A DNA stretch of 7,383 nt from an uncultured Atopobium sp. (lineage in GTDB: Bacteria > Actinomycetota > Coriobacteriia > Coriobacteriales > Atopobiaceae): the NCBI GenBank assembly GCA_916720465.1, contig CAKARF010000043.1:1-7383 (forward strand), given 5' to 3'. The notes under the pieces are model-generated. The model was not told where the DNA came from. It worked only from the letters and a program-made list of their open reading frames with translations, and did no database searches. Shown here piece by piece: positions 1-6,257 of the stretch. Position 1 is the stretch's first letter. Each line of letters begins with the position of its first letter. The position numbers and the translations under genes are program-made.

Positions 1-1277
1 TGTATGTTCTTGGCATCCTGGGACAGGCTGTTGAGCTGCTCGCCATTGGCGCAATTGTTGCGTTTGTCTGTAGCCCTGTTACCAATTGGCTTGAAGACAG
101 GGGAGTGCCTCGTGGCATTTCCGCTCTTATCGCGCTTGTTCTTACGCTCATTGTGCTGGTAGGATTTTTGATTTTGATTGCGCAGCCATTAGTATTTGAG
201 CTCACTACGCTACTCAGAAACGCTCCTTCGTATGCAAGTCAGATAGGAGCAATGGCAAGGGAGTTTTGGCAGAACTTTGACACTCAAAGTAACCCTGCTG
301 TTAGACAGACGGTAGAACTTGCAATTGAACAGGCATCAAGTATTGGAATATCAGTTGCTTCTGGTATTTTGAGTTGGCTTTCCACATCTGCTTTAGGCAA
401 CATCTCTTCTATGGCAAACCAACTCATGGTCTTTTTCTTAGGTCTGGTTCTTGCCTATTGGCTTGCCAAAGATTATCCCGTTATTGTCCGTGAGATGGCT
501 ATTATTGCTGGCCCTCAAAAAGAGAATGAGTTCAGACTTATTCTTGCAATCTTAAGTAGATCTACCAGTGGATATATGCGAGGCACTATCATTACCTCTG
601 CGGTTAATGGCATTCTTGTGTACTTTGGGTGTCTGATTTTAGGCAACCCTTATGCCGCTCTTATTGGCATGGTTACAGGAATCTTCCATATTATTCCTGT
701 AGTTGGACCGGTTTTCTCGGCAGGTATTGCTCTTATTTTGAGCATCTTGGTAGACCCTGTCATGACCGTATGGACTATCGTTATCTTGATGGTTGCACAA
801 AACGTTGTTGATAACGTGCTTTCACCTTTGGTTATGGCAACTAGCGTTAAAGTTCACCCGGGTCTTTCGCTCGTTGGTATTGTCATTGGCAGCGCTCTTG
901 GCGGAGTAGTTGGAACTATTCTTGCCATACCTTTGACAGCAGCTCTAAGAGGTATTTTTGTGTACTTCTTTGAGAAGTATTCGGGCAGACAGATCGTCTC
1001 GCCAAATGGCGCGCTTTTTAACTCGACGCAGTATGTGGATGAGTCTGGAGCTATTCTGCCAGAGTATGATGCCCTAGATGACCCAAAGTTCTTTGAGGAA
1101 TCGCGTCTTGTTGATCAAGACACTACGGCTCATGTGCACAGCAAGTCTTCAGCTCCCGCACCCAAGATTCTTGGACATGATTTTTCTCAGTTACTTTTTA
1201 GGAATACTCAAGAAGTTACTAAGGAACCAGATAAACCATCGTCAGATGCGGTAGACTCAGACAGTACAAAAGAGTAG
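1..1277 (+). CDS. AI-2E family transporter (PF01594-type membrane protein), 3' part, start outside window
   Basis: The reading frame is open from base 3 (first full codon) to TAG at 1275-1277, giving 424 visible residues; the true start lies upstream. The GTG at 105 is only an internal Val inside the family-typical stretch NWLEDRGVPRGISALIAL, so it is not the start. Visible features, in order: two hydrophobic N-terminal segments, a soluble helical region (about nt 190-410), a helix ending in YWLAKD, and a C-terminal membrane block with the family patterns LGNPYAALIG, HIIPVVGPVFSAG, NVVDNVLSPLVMA and HPGLSLVGIVIG...ILAIPL. A hydrophilic tail of about 100 residues follows (nt ~970-1274). Members are multi-pass inner-membrane proteins; some export AI-2 and others act in ion or Na+/H+ transport, so the substrate cannot be named here. 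It ends 25 bases before alaS, and AI-2E genes also lie upstream of alaS in Bacillus (yrrI). Family call firm, function open. Confidence 0.92.
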   Translation, partial: YVLGILGQAVELLAIGAIVAFVCSPVTNWLEDRGVPRGISALIALVLTLIVLVGFLILIAQPLVFELTTLLRNAPSYASQIGAMAREFWQNFDTQSNPAVRQTVELAIEQASSIGISVASGILSWLSTSALGNISSMANQLMVFFLGLVLAYWLAKDYPVIVREMAIIAGPQKENEFRLILAILSRSTSGYMRGTIITSAVNGILVYFGCLILGNPYAALIGMVTGIFHIIPVVGPVFSAGIALILSILVDPVMTVWTIVILMVAQNVVDNVLSPLVMATSVKVHPGLSLVGIVIGSALGGVVGTILAIPLTAALRGIFVYFFEKYSGRQIVSPNGALFNSTQYVDESGAILPEYDALDDPKFFEESRLVDQDTTAHVHSKSSAPAPKILGHDFSQLLFRNTQEVTKEPDKPSSDAVDSDSTKE

Positions 1278-1289
1278 TTATTTGAATAC

Positions 1290-1296
1290 GGAGAAG
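1290..1296 (+). promoter_or_regulatory. Ribosome binding site of alaS
   Basis: GGAGAAG ends 6 bases before the ATG at 1303. It decides the start: the in-frame TTG at 1282 lies upstream of this site and has no Shine-Dalgarno of its own, and the ATG at 1321 is too far away. Confidence 0.75.
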
Positions 1297-1302
1297 TACT
1301 TT

Positions 1303-3948
1303 ATGGCTGACTATAAAACAATGACAACAGCAGAGATTCGTGATGACTTCCTAAGCTTCTTTGAGAGCAAGGGTTGCAAGCGCTATCCTTCTTCATCTCT
1401 GGTGCCTTCTGATCCTTCGCTGCTTCTTGCTAATGCTGGCATGAACCAGTTCAAGGAGTATTACCAGGGCATCAAGACTATGAAGGAGATTGGCGCAACT
1501 TCCTGCCAGAAGTGCCTTCGCACTAACGATATTGACAACATTGGTGACTCACGCCACCTCTCATTCTTTGAGATGCTGGGTAACTTCTCCTTTGGTGGTT
1601 ACACCAAGCGCGATGCATGCACCTGGGCAATGGAGTTTATTTCTTCTCCAGAGCACCTTGGCCTGCCTCTTGATCGCCTGTACTTTACTGTTTTTACTGA
1701 CGACGATGAGGCAATTGAGATCTGGAAGTCTCTTGGTGTAGCAGAAGATCACATCACCCGTCTGGGCGAGGAGGACAACTTCTGGGCAGCTGGTCCAACT
1801 GGTCCTTGTGGTCCTTGCTCTGAGATTTACTTTGACCAGGGTCCTGAGTTTGAGGGAGAAGCTCCTGGAGACGACGGTGACCGTTACCTTGAGTTCTGGA
1901 ACCTCGTCTTTACTCAGTTTGATCGCCAGGAAGATGGTTCTCTGCCTGAGCTTCCTCACCGAAATATCGATACCGGCATGGGTCTTGAGCGTATCGCAGC
2001 TATCATGCAGCATGAGGGCACCAATTACGAGGGTGACATCATGCGTACCCTCATCTCTTTGGGCGAGAAACTCTCTGGTAAGAAGTACCACTCAACTGAT
2101 GAGATTGACCGCAGCCTGCGTATTCTTGCAGACCACTCTCGTGCAGTTACCTTTATGATTGGTGATGGCATTCTCCCTGGTAATGAGGGTAGAAGCTACA
2201 TTCTTCGCCGCCTGCTCCGTCGCGCTGTCTACCACGGCCGCTTACTGGGCATTCAGGGCACCTTCATGGCAGAGTACGCTCATGAGGTTGCTGTTCTGCT
2301 TGGCGCAGAATATCCAGAGCTTGTCGAGAAGAGCGCTCTTATCGACGGCATTCTGACTGCAGAAGAGGAGCGCTTTGGCGCTACGCTTGACGCAGGCGAG
2401 TCCAAGCTCACTGCAGAGCTTGAGCAGCTTGAGGACGGCGCACAGCTTTCTGGTGAGGTTGCCTTCCTTCTGCACGATACCTACGGATTCCCTATTGACC
2501 TTACTCGTGAGATTGCTGCAAATGCAGGTCACGTTGTTGACATGGACGCCTTTGATGCTGCAATGACTGAGCAGCGTGAGCGCGCTCGTGCGTCTGCTAA
2601 CCGCGATGCCTGGGGTAACGCTCAGAGCATCTGGGTTGCACTCTCTGACCGCCTTGATGAGACCGTCTTTGACGGCTATGACAACAACGAGCTCTCCGGC
2701 GTTCGTGTTGTTGCTCTTGTTCAGGATGGACAGGAGGTTGAGTCCGCATCTGCTGGCTCTGAGGTTGAGGTTGTACTTGACCGCACGCCTTTCTATGCAG
2801 AGATGGGCGGCCAGGTTGGTGATACCGGCAAGCTGACAGCTCCTGGTCTCTACGTTCACGTCACTGACACCAAGCACCGCGACGGCGGTCTTGAGTCCCA
2901 CGTTGGCGTGGTAGAGGAGGGCACCATCTCTGTTGGTGATTCAGTCACCGCAACCATTGATGCCGGCCGTCGTGAGCTCATTCGCCGCAACCACACGGCA
3001 ACTCACCTGCTTGACGCAGCCCTCAAAAAGGTTCTGGGCGACCACGTGAACCAGGCTGGTTCTCTTGTTGCTCCAGATCGTATGCGCTTTGACTTTACGC
3101 ACTTTGAGGCTCTTACCAAAGATGAGCTTGATCGCATTGAGGGTATGGTTAACGCAGAGATTTTTGCTGCTAAGCCTGTTGTTACTCAGATTATGAGCAT
3201 TGAGGACGCAAAGGCCGCTGGTGCTGTTGCACTCTTCGGCGAGAAGTACGGTGATGTCGTACGCGTTGTCTCTGCTGGTGCAGAAGACACTCCATTTTCT
3301 CGTGAGCTCTGCGGTGGTACTCACGCACGCAATACAGCAGACCTTGGTCTCTTCAAGATTATCTCTGAGAGTTCCGTTGGTTCTAACTCAAGGCGTATTG
3401 AGGCTGTAACTTCTATGGGCGCTATCGAGTACGTTGATGAGCGCCTGGCTCAGCTTGATGAGGTTGCCGCAGCTCTGAAGGTTCGCCCTTCTGCTGTTGC
3501 AGACCGCGTTGAGCAGCTGCAGCAAGATCTTCGCACTGCAAACCATAAGCTTGAGGCTGCTCTTACTGGAGCAGGTAGCAATCAGGTAGCAGAAGCACTT
3601 AAGTCTGCTGTTCAGCTTAATGGTTATAGCTGTGTAATTGCTAAGCTTGAGGGTCTTTCTGGCAAAGAGCTCCGCTCCGCATGGGATGGCATCCGTGATG
3701 CATCTGACGGCCAGCCTGTTGCTTGCGTCATTGCATCCGCAACCGCTGACGGTAAGATTTCCCTGCTTGCAGGTGCCACTGATTCTGCAGTTGCAGCGGG
3801 CTTCTCGGCAGGAGATATTGTAAAAGAGATTGCAGAGCTTGTTGGTGGCCGTGGTGGCGGTAAGCCAGCAATGGCGCAGGCAGGCGGTTCAAATGCTGCA
3901 GGAATTGACGCAGCGCTTGAGGCTGCAAGAACAAAGCTTGGTGCGTAA
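1303..3948 (+). CDS. alaS: Alanyl-tRNA synthetase
   Basis: Charges tRNA-Ala with alanine in the cytoplasm and hydrolyses mischarged Ser/Gly-tRNA-Ala. At 881 residues it has the full bacterial length. The class II catalytic domain opens the protein: LLANAGMNQFKEYY, FFEMLGNFSFGGY, GPTGPCGPCSEIYFD from residue 164, GMGLERI, and NEGRSYILRRLLRRAV. The editing domain has PFYAEMGGQVGD, then the zinc-binding H564-T-A-T-H568 and C670-G-G-T-H674, within a few residues of the numbering of E. coli AlaRS. A helical, coiled-coil-prone stretch follows (about 715-760), then the C-Ala/DHHA1 domain with GGRGGGKP from residue 848. No domain or catalytic motif is missing. The start at ATG 1303 is set by GGAGAAG six bases upstream; TTG 1282 (seven residues longer) and ATG 1321 are less likely. 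Codon choice is strongly biased (GAG over GAA), as expected for a highly expressed gene. The 25-base upstream gap leaves no room for a T-box leader. Confidence 0.99.
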   Translation: MADYKTMTTAEIRDDFLSFFESKGCKRYPSSSLVPSDPSLLLANAGMNQFKEYYQGIKTMKEIGATSCQKCLRTNDIDNIGDSRHLSFFEMLGNFSFGGYTKRDACTWAMEFISSPEHLGLPLDRLYFTVFTDDDEAIEIWKSLGVAEDHITRLGEEDNFWAAGPTGPCGPCSEIYFDQGPEFEGEAPGDDGDRYLEFWNLVFTQFDRQEDGSLPELPHRNIDTGMGLERIAAIMQHEGTNYEGDIMRTLISLGEKLSGKKYHSTDEIDRSLRILADHSRAVTFMIGDGILPGNEGRSYILRRLLRRAVYHGRLLGIQGTFMAEYAHEVAVLLGAEYPELVEKSALIDGILTAEEERFGATLDAGESKLTAELEQLEDGAQLSGEVAFLLHDTYGFPIDLTREIAANAGHVVDMDAFDAAMTEQRERARASANRDAWGNAQSIWVALSDRLDETVFDGYDNNELSGVRVVALVQDGQEVESASAGSEVEVVLDRTPFYAEMGGQVGDTGKLTAPGLYVHVTDTKHRDGGLESHVGVVEEGTISVGDSVTATIDAGRRELIRRNHTATHLLDAALKKVLGDHVNQAGSLVAPDRMRFDFTHFEALTKDELDRIEGMVNAEIFAAKPVVTQIMSIEDAKAAGAVALFGEKYGDVVRVVSAGAEDTPFSRELCGGTHARNTADLGLFKIISESSVGSNSRRIEAVTSMGAIEYVDERLAQLDEVAAALKVRPSAVADRVEQLQQDLRTANHKLEAALTGAGSNQVAEALKSAVQLNGYSCVIAKLEGLSGKELRSAWDGIRDASDGQPVACVIASATADGKISLLAGATDSAVAAGFSAGDIVKEIAELVGGRGGGKPAMAQAGGSNAAGIDAALEAARTKLGA

Positions 3949-3951
3949 CGT

Positions 3952-4374
3952 TTGCGCGTTTTAGCTTTAGATATTGGTGAAGTTCGCATCGGGGTTGCTG
4001 TAAGTGACCCCGATGGTGCTATTGCGTCACCTGTTTGCGTGCTACCTGCGCAAGAGGTACTCTCACATGCACGTACGTTTAAAGCTGTGCTTGAAGATTG
4101 GGAGCCAGAACTGCTTTTGTGCGGTCGTCCTAAAACGCTCGCCGGCGAAGATGGACCACAGGCCCAAAAAATTACCGCTCAAGCTGAGCAAATTGCGAAG
4201 AACTGCCAACTTCCATTAGAATTTACTGACGAAAGACTTTCTTCTGCGGAAGCAAAGAAGATTCTTCGAGCGCAAGGTTTATCTGAAAAAGCCATGCGTG
4301 GAAAAGTTGACATGGTTGCTGCTTCGCTCTTTTTGCAATCATGGCTTGATGCACAGATGAATAAGGGAGACTAA
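3952..4374 (+). CDS. ruvX: RuvX/YqgF-type RNase H-fold nuclease (putative pre-16S rRNA nuclease / Holliday junction resolvase)
   Basis: Small 140-residue protein of the YqgF family, implicated in 16S rRNA 5'-end maturation in E. coli and in Holliday junction resolution in other bacteria. The RNase H-like fold is recognisable from LALDIGEVRIGVAVSD (D7 in the first strand), LLLCGRPKTLAGEDG (residues 54-68), EFTDERLSSAEA (D93/E94) and KVDMVAASLFLQSWL (D120). D7, E94 and D120 are the candidate acidic triad. The start is TTG: it is the only start codon between the alaS stop and the obligatory first strand, and family proteins begin exactly there. The gene is in the same frame as alaS, separated by its TAA and one CGT codon. 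There is no good Shine-Dalgarno, only GGTG nine bases upstream inside alaS, which suggests reinitiation by ribosomes ending alaS. Its stop abuts the mltG start. Glu codons are mostly GAA, unlike alaS. Confidence 0.95.
   Translation: MRVLALDIGEVRIGVAVSDPDGAIASPVCVLPAQEVLSHARTFKAVLEDWEPELLLCGRPKTLAGEDGPQAQKITAQAEQIAKNCQLPLEFTDERLSSAEAKKILRAQGLSEKAMRGKVDMVAASLFLQSWLDAQMNKGD
4363..4370 (+). promoter_or_regulatory. Ribosome binding site of mltG
   Basis: AAGGGAGA inside the 3' end of ruvX, with GGAG ending 5 bases before ATG 4375. It supports the long form of MltG over the in-frame ATG at 4567, which has no such site. Confidence 0.7.
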
Positions 4375-5685
4375 ATGCCCACCCTATCCAATGGTTCTTC
4401 TCCGCGTCGTCAGGGCGCACATTTTTCTTCTCCTGTTCCAGAAGGACAGGCTCAGGAAGAGCAGACTCAGCAGGAACAGATCACGCATCCTTCAGTTGAG
4501 GCTACAGGATCGCTACCTGCACTTACCGGTGGCAAGCTTTCTTCAAGAAGCGCTCAAGTCACTCATATGGCAAAGAACAAGCAGGTAAAGCATAGAGATA
4601 AGAAGGCTTCAAAGCGCTCTCGTATTTTTGCGGCACTTATCGCTTTTATCATGGTTGCAGCTCTTGGCATCTTTGTATGGAAAGTAGCGCTTCCAGAGCT
4701 TTCTCGTGCCAATTCCGATACACAAGAAATTACCGCTGGTCAGCAAGTCACCGTTACTATTCCTGATGGTGCTGGTGCGCAGGAAGTTGCAAAGATTCTT
4801 TTTGAGAACAAGATTATTGCTACTAAAAGTGAGTTCCTAAACCAGGTTAAGCGCCAGGATGCTGAGCAGAAAATTAAGAGTGGTATCTATGTTATTACCA
4901 CTGGTGCCAAGCCATCAGACATAGTGAACCTTCTTGTTTCTGGCCCTAATGCTCCTGGTAGCGGCTTTGTGGTACCAGAAGGCTATACCGTTTCTCAGGT
5001 TGCCGATTTGGTACAGGAATACTTTGGCATTTCTCGCGATGATTTCTTAAATCAGGCAAAAGCATCCAATTATGTCGCTGACTATCCGTTCCTTGCTGGC
5101 GCGGCAGACGCTAACGATTCTCTTGAGGGCTACCTGTTCCCCAAGACCTATACCTTTACAGAAAGCAATGTAACTGCTGATACCGTCATTCGTGCCATGC
5201 TTGATCAGTTTGAGACAGAGACGGCTGACCTTAACTTGGATGCTGCTCGCATTACGCTCAATAAGCGTTACAACTTGAATCTTACAAACGAGCAAATCAT
5301 TATCATGGCATCTATCATTGAGCGAGAAGCCCTGACTGATGAGGACCGTCCTAAGGTTGCATCTGTCTTCTACAATCGTCTATATGACGATATGTACCTG
5401 CAGAGCGACGCAACTCTTGCCTATTCTCTGGGTAGGGAAGCTACTGCAGAAGAGCTCAGTTCAATGACAAGCGACCCATACAACACCTATGCATTTAAGG
5501 GTTTGACTCCTACGCCTATTTGTTCTCCAGGTTATGCCTCTATTAAGGCGGCTATGGATCCAGCAGCAACCAATTATTACTACTTCTGGATTACCTCGGA
5601 TGAGCACGTCTTCTCAGAGACGTATGACGAGCACCAGCAAGCTATTGAAAACGCACGCGAGCGTGAAGCCGCAAGCAAGCAATAG
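4375..5685 (+). CDS. mltG: Endolytic peptidoglycan transglycosylase MltG (YceG-like)
   Basis: Membrane-anchored lytic transglycosylase that cuts nascent glycan strands and is thought to set their length (the family terminator of glycan polymerisation). The 436 residues divide into a Gln/Ser/Pro-rich cytoplasmic tail (1-64), a Lys/Arg-rich stretch (67-83), one transmembrane helix (about 84-102), and an extracellular part. The latter has a LysM-like region (VTIPDGAGAQEVAKIL and VPEG at 200-203), SLEGYLFPKTY, and the catalytic block ASIIEREA with E316, probably equivalent to E. coli E218 (E318 lies close by). KVASVFYNRL, LQSDATLAYSLG, DPYNTYAFKGLTPTPI and SPGYASIKAAMDP follow. All catalytic-domain motifs are present. 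The start directly follows the ruvX stop (TAAATG) and has a good ribosome binding site. An alternative ATG at residue 65 would remove the tail but lacks a binding site. The 10-base gap to the next gene suggests co-transcription. Confidence 0.96.
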   Translation: MPTLSNGSSPRRQGAHFSSPVPEGQAQEEQTQQEQITHPSVEATGSLPALTGGKLSSRSAQVTHMAKNKQVKHRDKKASKRSRIFAALIAFIMVAALGIFVWKVALPELSRANSDTQEITAGQQVTVTIPDGAGAQEVAKILFENKIIATKSEFLNQVKRQDAEQKIKSGIYVITTGAKPSDIVNLLVSGPNAPGSGFVVPEGYTVSQVADLVQEYFGISRDDFLNQAKASNYVADYPFLAGAADANDSLEGYLFPKTYTFTESNVTADTVIRAMLDQFETETADLNLDAARITLNKRYNLNLTNEQIIIMASIIEREALTDEDRPKVASVFYNRLYDDMYLQSDATLAYSLGREATAEELSSMTSDPYNTYAFKGLTPTPICSPGYASIKAAMDPAATNYYYFWITSDEHVFSETYDEHQQAIENAREREAASKQ

Positions 5686-5695
5686 TTGGTGTGGC

Positions 5696-6193
5696 ATGAG
5701 CTTAATTAAAGCAACACAATACGTTTCTGCTGTTGAGCATATCTCTATAGAGAATCTTGTTCAGCAGGGGATTAAGCTTGTGCTCTTAGATCGCGATAAT
5801 ACCTGTGTGCCCCGAGACACCAAGACGGTACCGCCAGAGGTTTCTGCTTGGTTTGAGAAGGCTCATGCGGCTGGATTAATGCTCTGTCTCATCTCCAACA
5901 ACATTCACCTCGATGAGGTTCAGCGCAGCGCCCATGAGCTGGGAATTGAGGGAGAAGGCTTTGCCTGCAAGCCACTGCCTCGCGCTTTAACTGCAGCTAT
6001 GAAGCGTTTCTCGGCAACTAAAGAGCAAACCGTGATGGTGGGAGACCAGATTTTTACTGATGTAATCGCAGGTAATTTGGCTGGTGTTTCAACTATTTTG
6101 GTAAAGCCGCAGTCTACTGAGGATCTTTGGTACACCAATATCATTCGTCACGCAGAGCGCCGCATTTTAAAAAATGTAACTTTTACGTCATAA
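5696..6193 (+). CDS. YqeG-type HAD superfamily phosphatase (subfamily IIIA)
   Basis: A 165-residue haloacid dehalogenase-fold protein close in size and pattern to Bacillus YqeG. All four HAD motifs are visible: D32-R-D-N-T (nucleophile D32, acid/base D34), S67-N-N, K92 in CKPLPRA, and G116-D-Q-I-F-T-D122, the last being the YqeG signature. The C-terminal TILVKPQ...ER-RIL pattern also fits. Residues between motifs I and II are few, so there is only a minimal cap. The physiological substrate of YqeG is not established. The frame stays open well upstream into mltG, but translation should begin at ATG 5696, ten bases after the mltG stop; upstream residues have no family similarity. The only ribosome-binding sequence is a weak GGTGTGG (5688-5694), suggesting coupling to mltG. 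In Bacillus yqeG also sits near a shikimate gene (yqeG-yqeH-aroD), so standing before aroK recalls that arrangement. Confidence 0.9.
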   Translation: MSLIKATQYVSAVEHISIENLVQQGIKLVLLDRDNTCVPRDTKTVPPEVSAWFEKAHAAGLMLCLISNNIHLDEVQRSAHELGIEGEGFACKPLPRALTAAMKRFSATKEQTVMVGDQIFTDVIAGNLAGVSTILVKPQSTEDLWYTNIIRHAERRILKNVTFTS

Positions 6194-6207
6194 CAAGACG
6201 GCTTTAG

Positions 6208-6235
6208 TTTACTTGCTCCAACTCGATGATAGAAT
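6208..6235 (+). promoter_or_regulatory. Candidate promoter for aroK and the AroB-like gene
   Basis: TTTACT (6208-6213, four of six matches to TTGACA), a 16-base spacer, and an extended -10 TGA-TAGAAT (6227-6235, five of six to TATAAT). It lies in the only sizeable intergenic gap, just after an AT-rich stretch (6165-6192). The predicted start near 6242 would leave a leader of about 15 bases. This is pattern matching by eye only. Confidence 0.5.
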
Positions 6236-6239
6236 CATC
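6225..6239 (+). repeat. Perfect inverted repeat overlapping the -10 of the aroK promoter candidate
   Basis: GATGAT-AGA-ATCATC: two perfect 6-base arms with a 3-base centre, lying directly across the putative -10 hexamer. It has no T-run after it, so it is not a terminator. It could be an operator half-site pair, but a 6-base arm can also arise by chance. Confidence 0.45.
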
Positions 6240-6242
6240 TTG

Positions 6243-6256
6243 AAAGGCTGGAGGAG
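6243..6256 (+). promoter_or_regulatory. Ribosome binding region of aroK
   Basis: Two possible Shine-Dalgarno cores: AAAGG (6243-6247), 10 bases before ATG 6258, and GGAGGAG (6250-6256), very close to the ATG (GGAGG leaves 3 bases). Together they favour ATG 6258 over the in-frame TTG codons at 6213 and 6240. Confidence 0.55.
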
Positions 6257-6257
6257 T

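Noticed and set aside
105..107. GTG as start of the AI-2E family gene
   Set aside because: The frame is open to the left edge and the upstream residues (CSPVTNWLEDRG) belong to the family's N-terminal pattern, so the gene begins outside the window.
1282..1302. TTG at 1282 as the start of alaS, seven residues longer
   Set aside because: The Shine-Dalgarno GGAGAAG lies downstream of this TTG and is well placed for ATG 1303.
1252..1302. Promoter or T-box leader for alaS
   Set aside because: The gap is 25 bases, too short for a T-box. The best promoter-like pair (TAGACT, 17 bases, TAGTTA) matches the -10 consensus poorly.
1561..2091. Long open frame (176 codons) on the minus strand inside alaS
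   Set aside because: It is antisense to the intact, highly conserved AlaRS catalytic domain. The strong codon bias of alaS keeps reverse frames free of stops, and the protein resembles nothing I recognise.
2242..2901. 219-codon open frame on the minus strand inside alaS
   Set aside because: Same reason: fully embedded in conserved alaS coding sequence, with no recognisable domain and no independent gene context.
5534..5695. Longer form of the YqeG-type protein starting inside mltG
   Set aside because: The extra residues come from the alternative frame of conserved mltG sequence and lack similarity to the family; ATG 5696 gives the standard length.
6165..6178. Palindrome CATTTT-AA-AAAATG as terminator of the upstream unit
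   Set aside because: It lies within the coding end of the YqeG-type gene, its stem is all A/T except for one pair, and no T-run follows at the right distance.
6225..6245. Inverted repeat GATGAT/ATCATC as an intrinsic terminator
   Set aside because: Short AT-rich stem, no downstream poly-T, and it lies on a promoter-like -10 just before a ribosome binding site.
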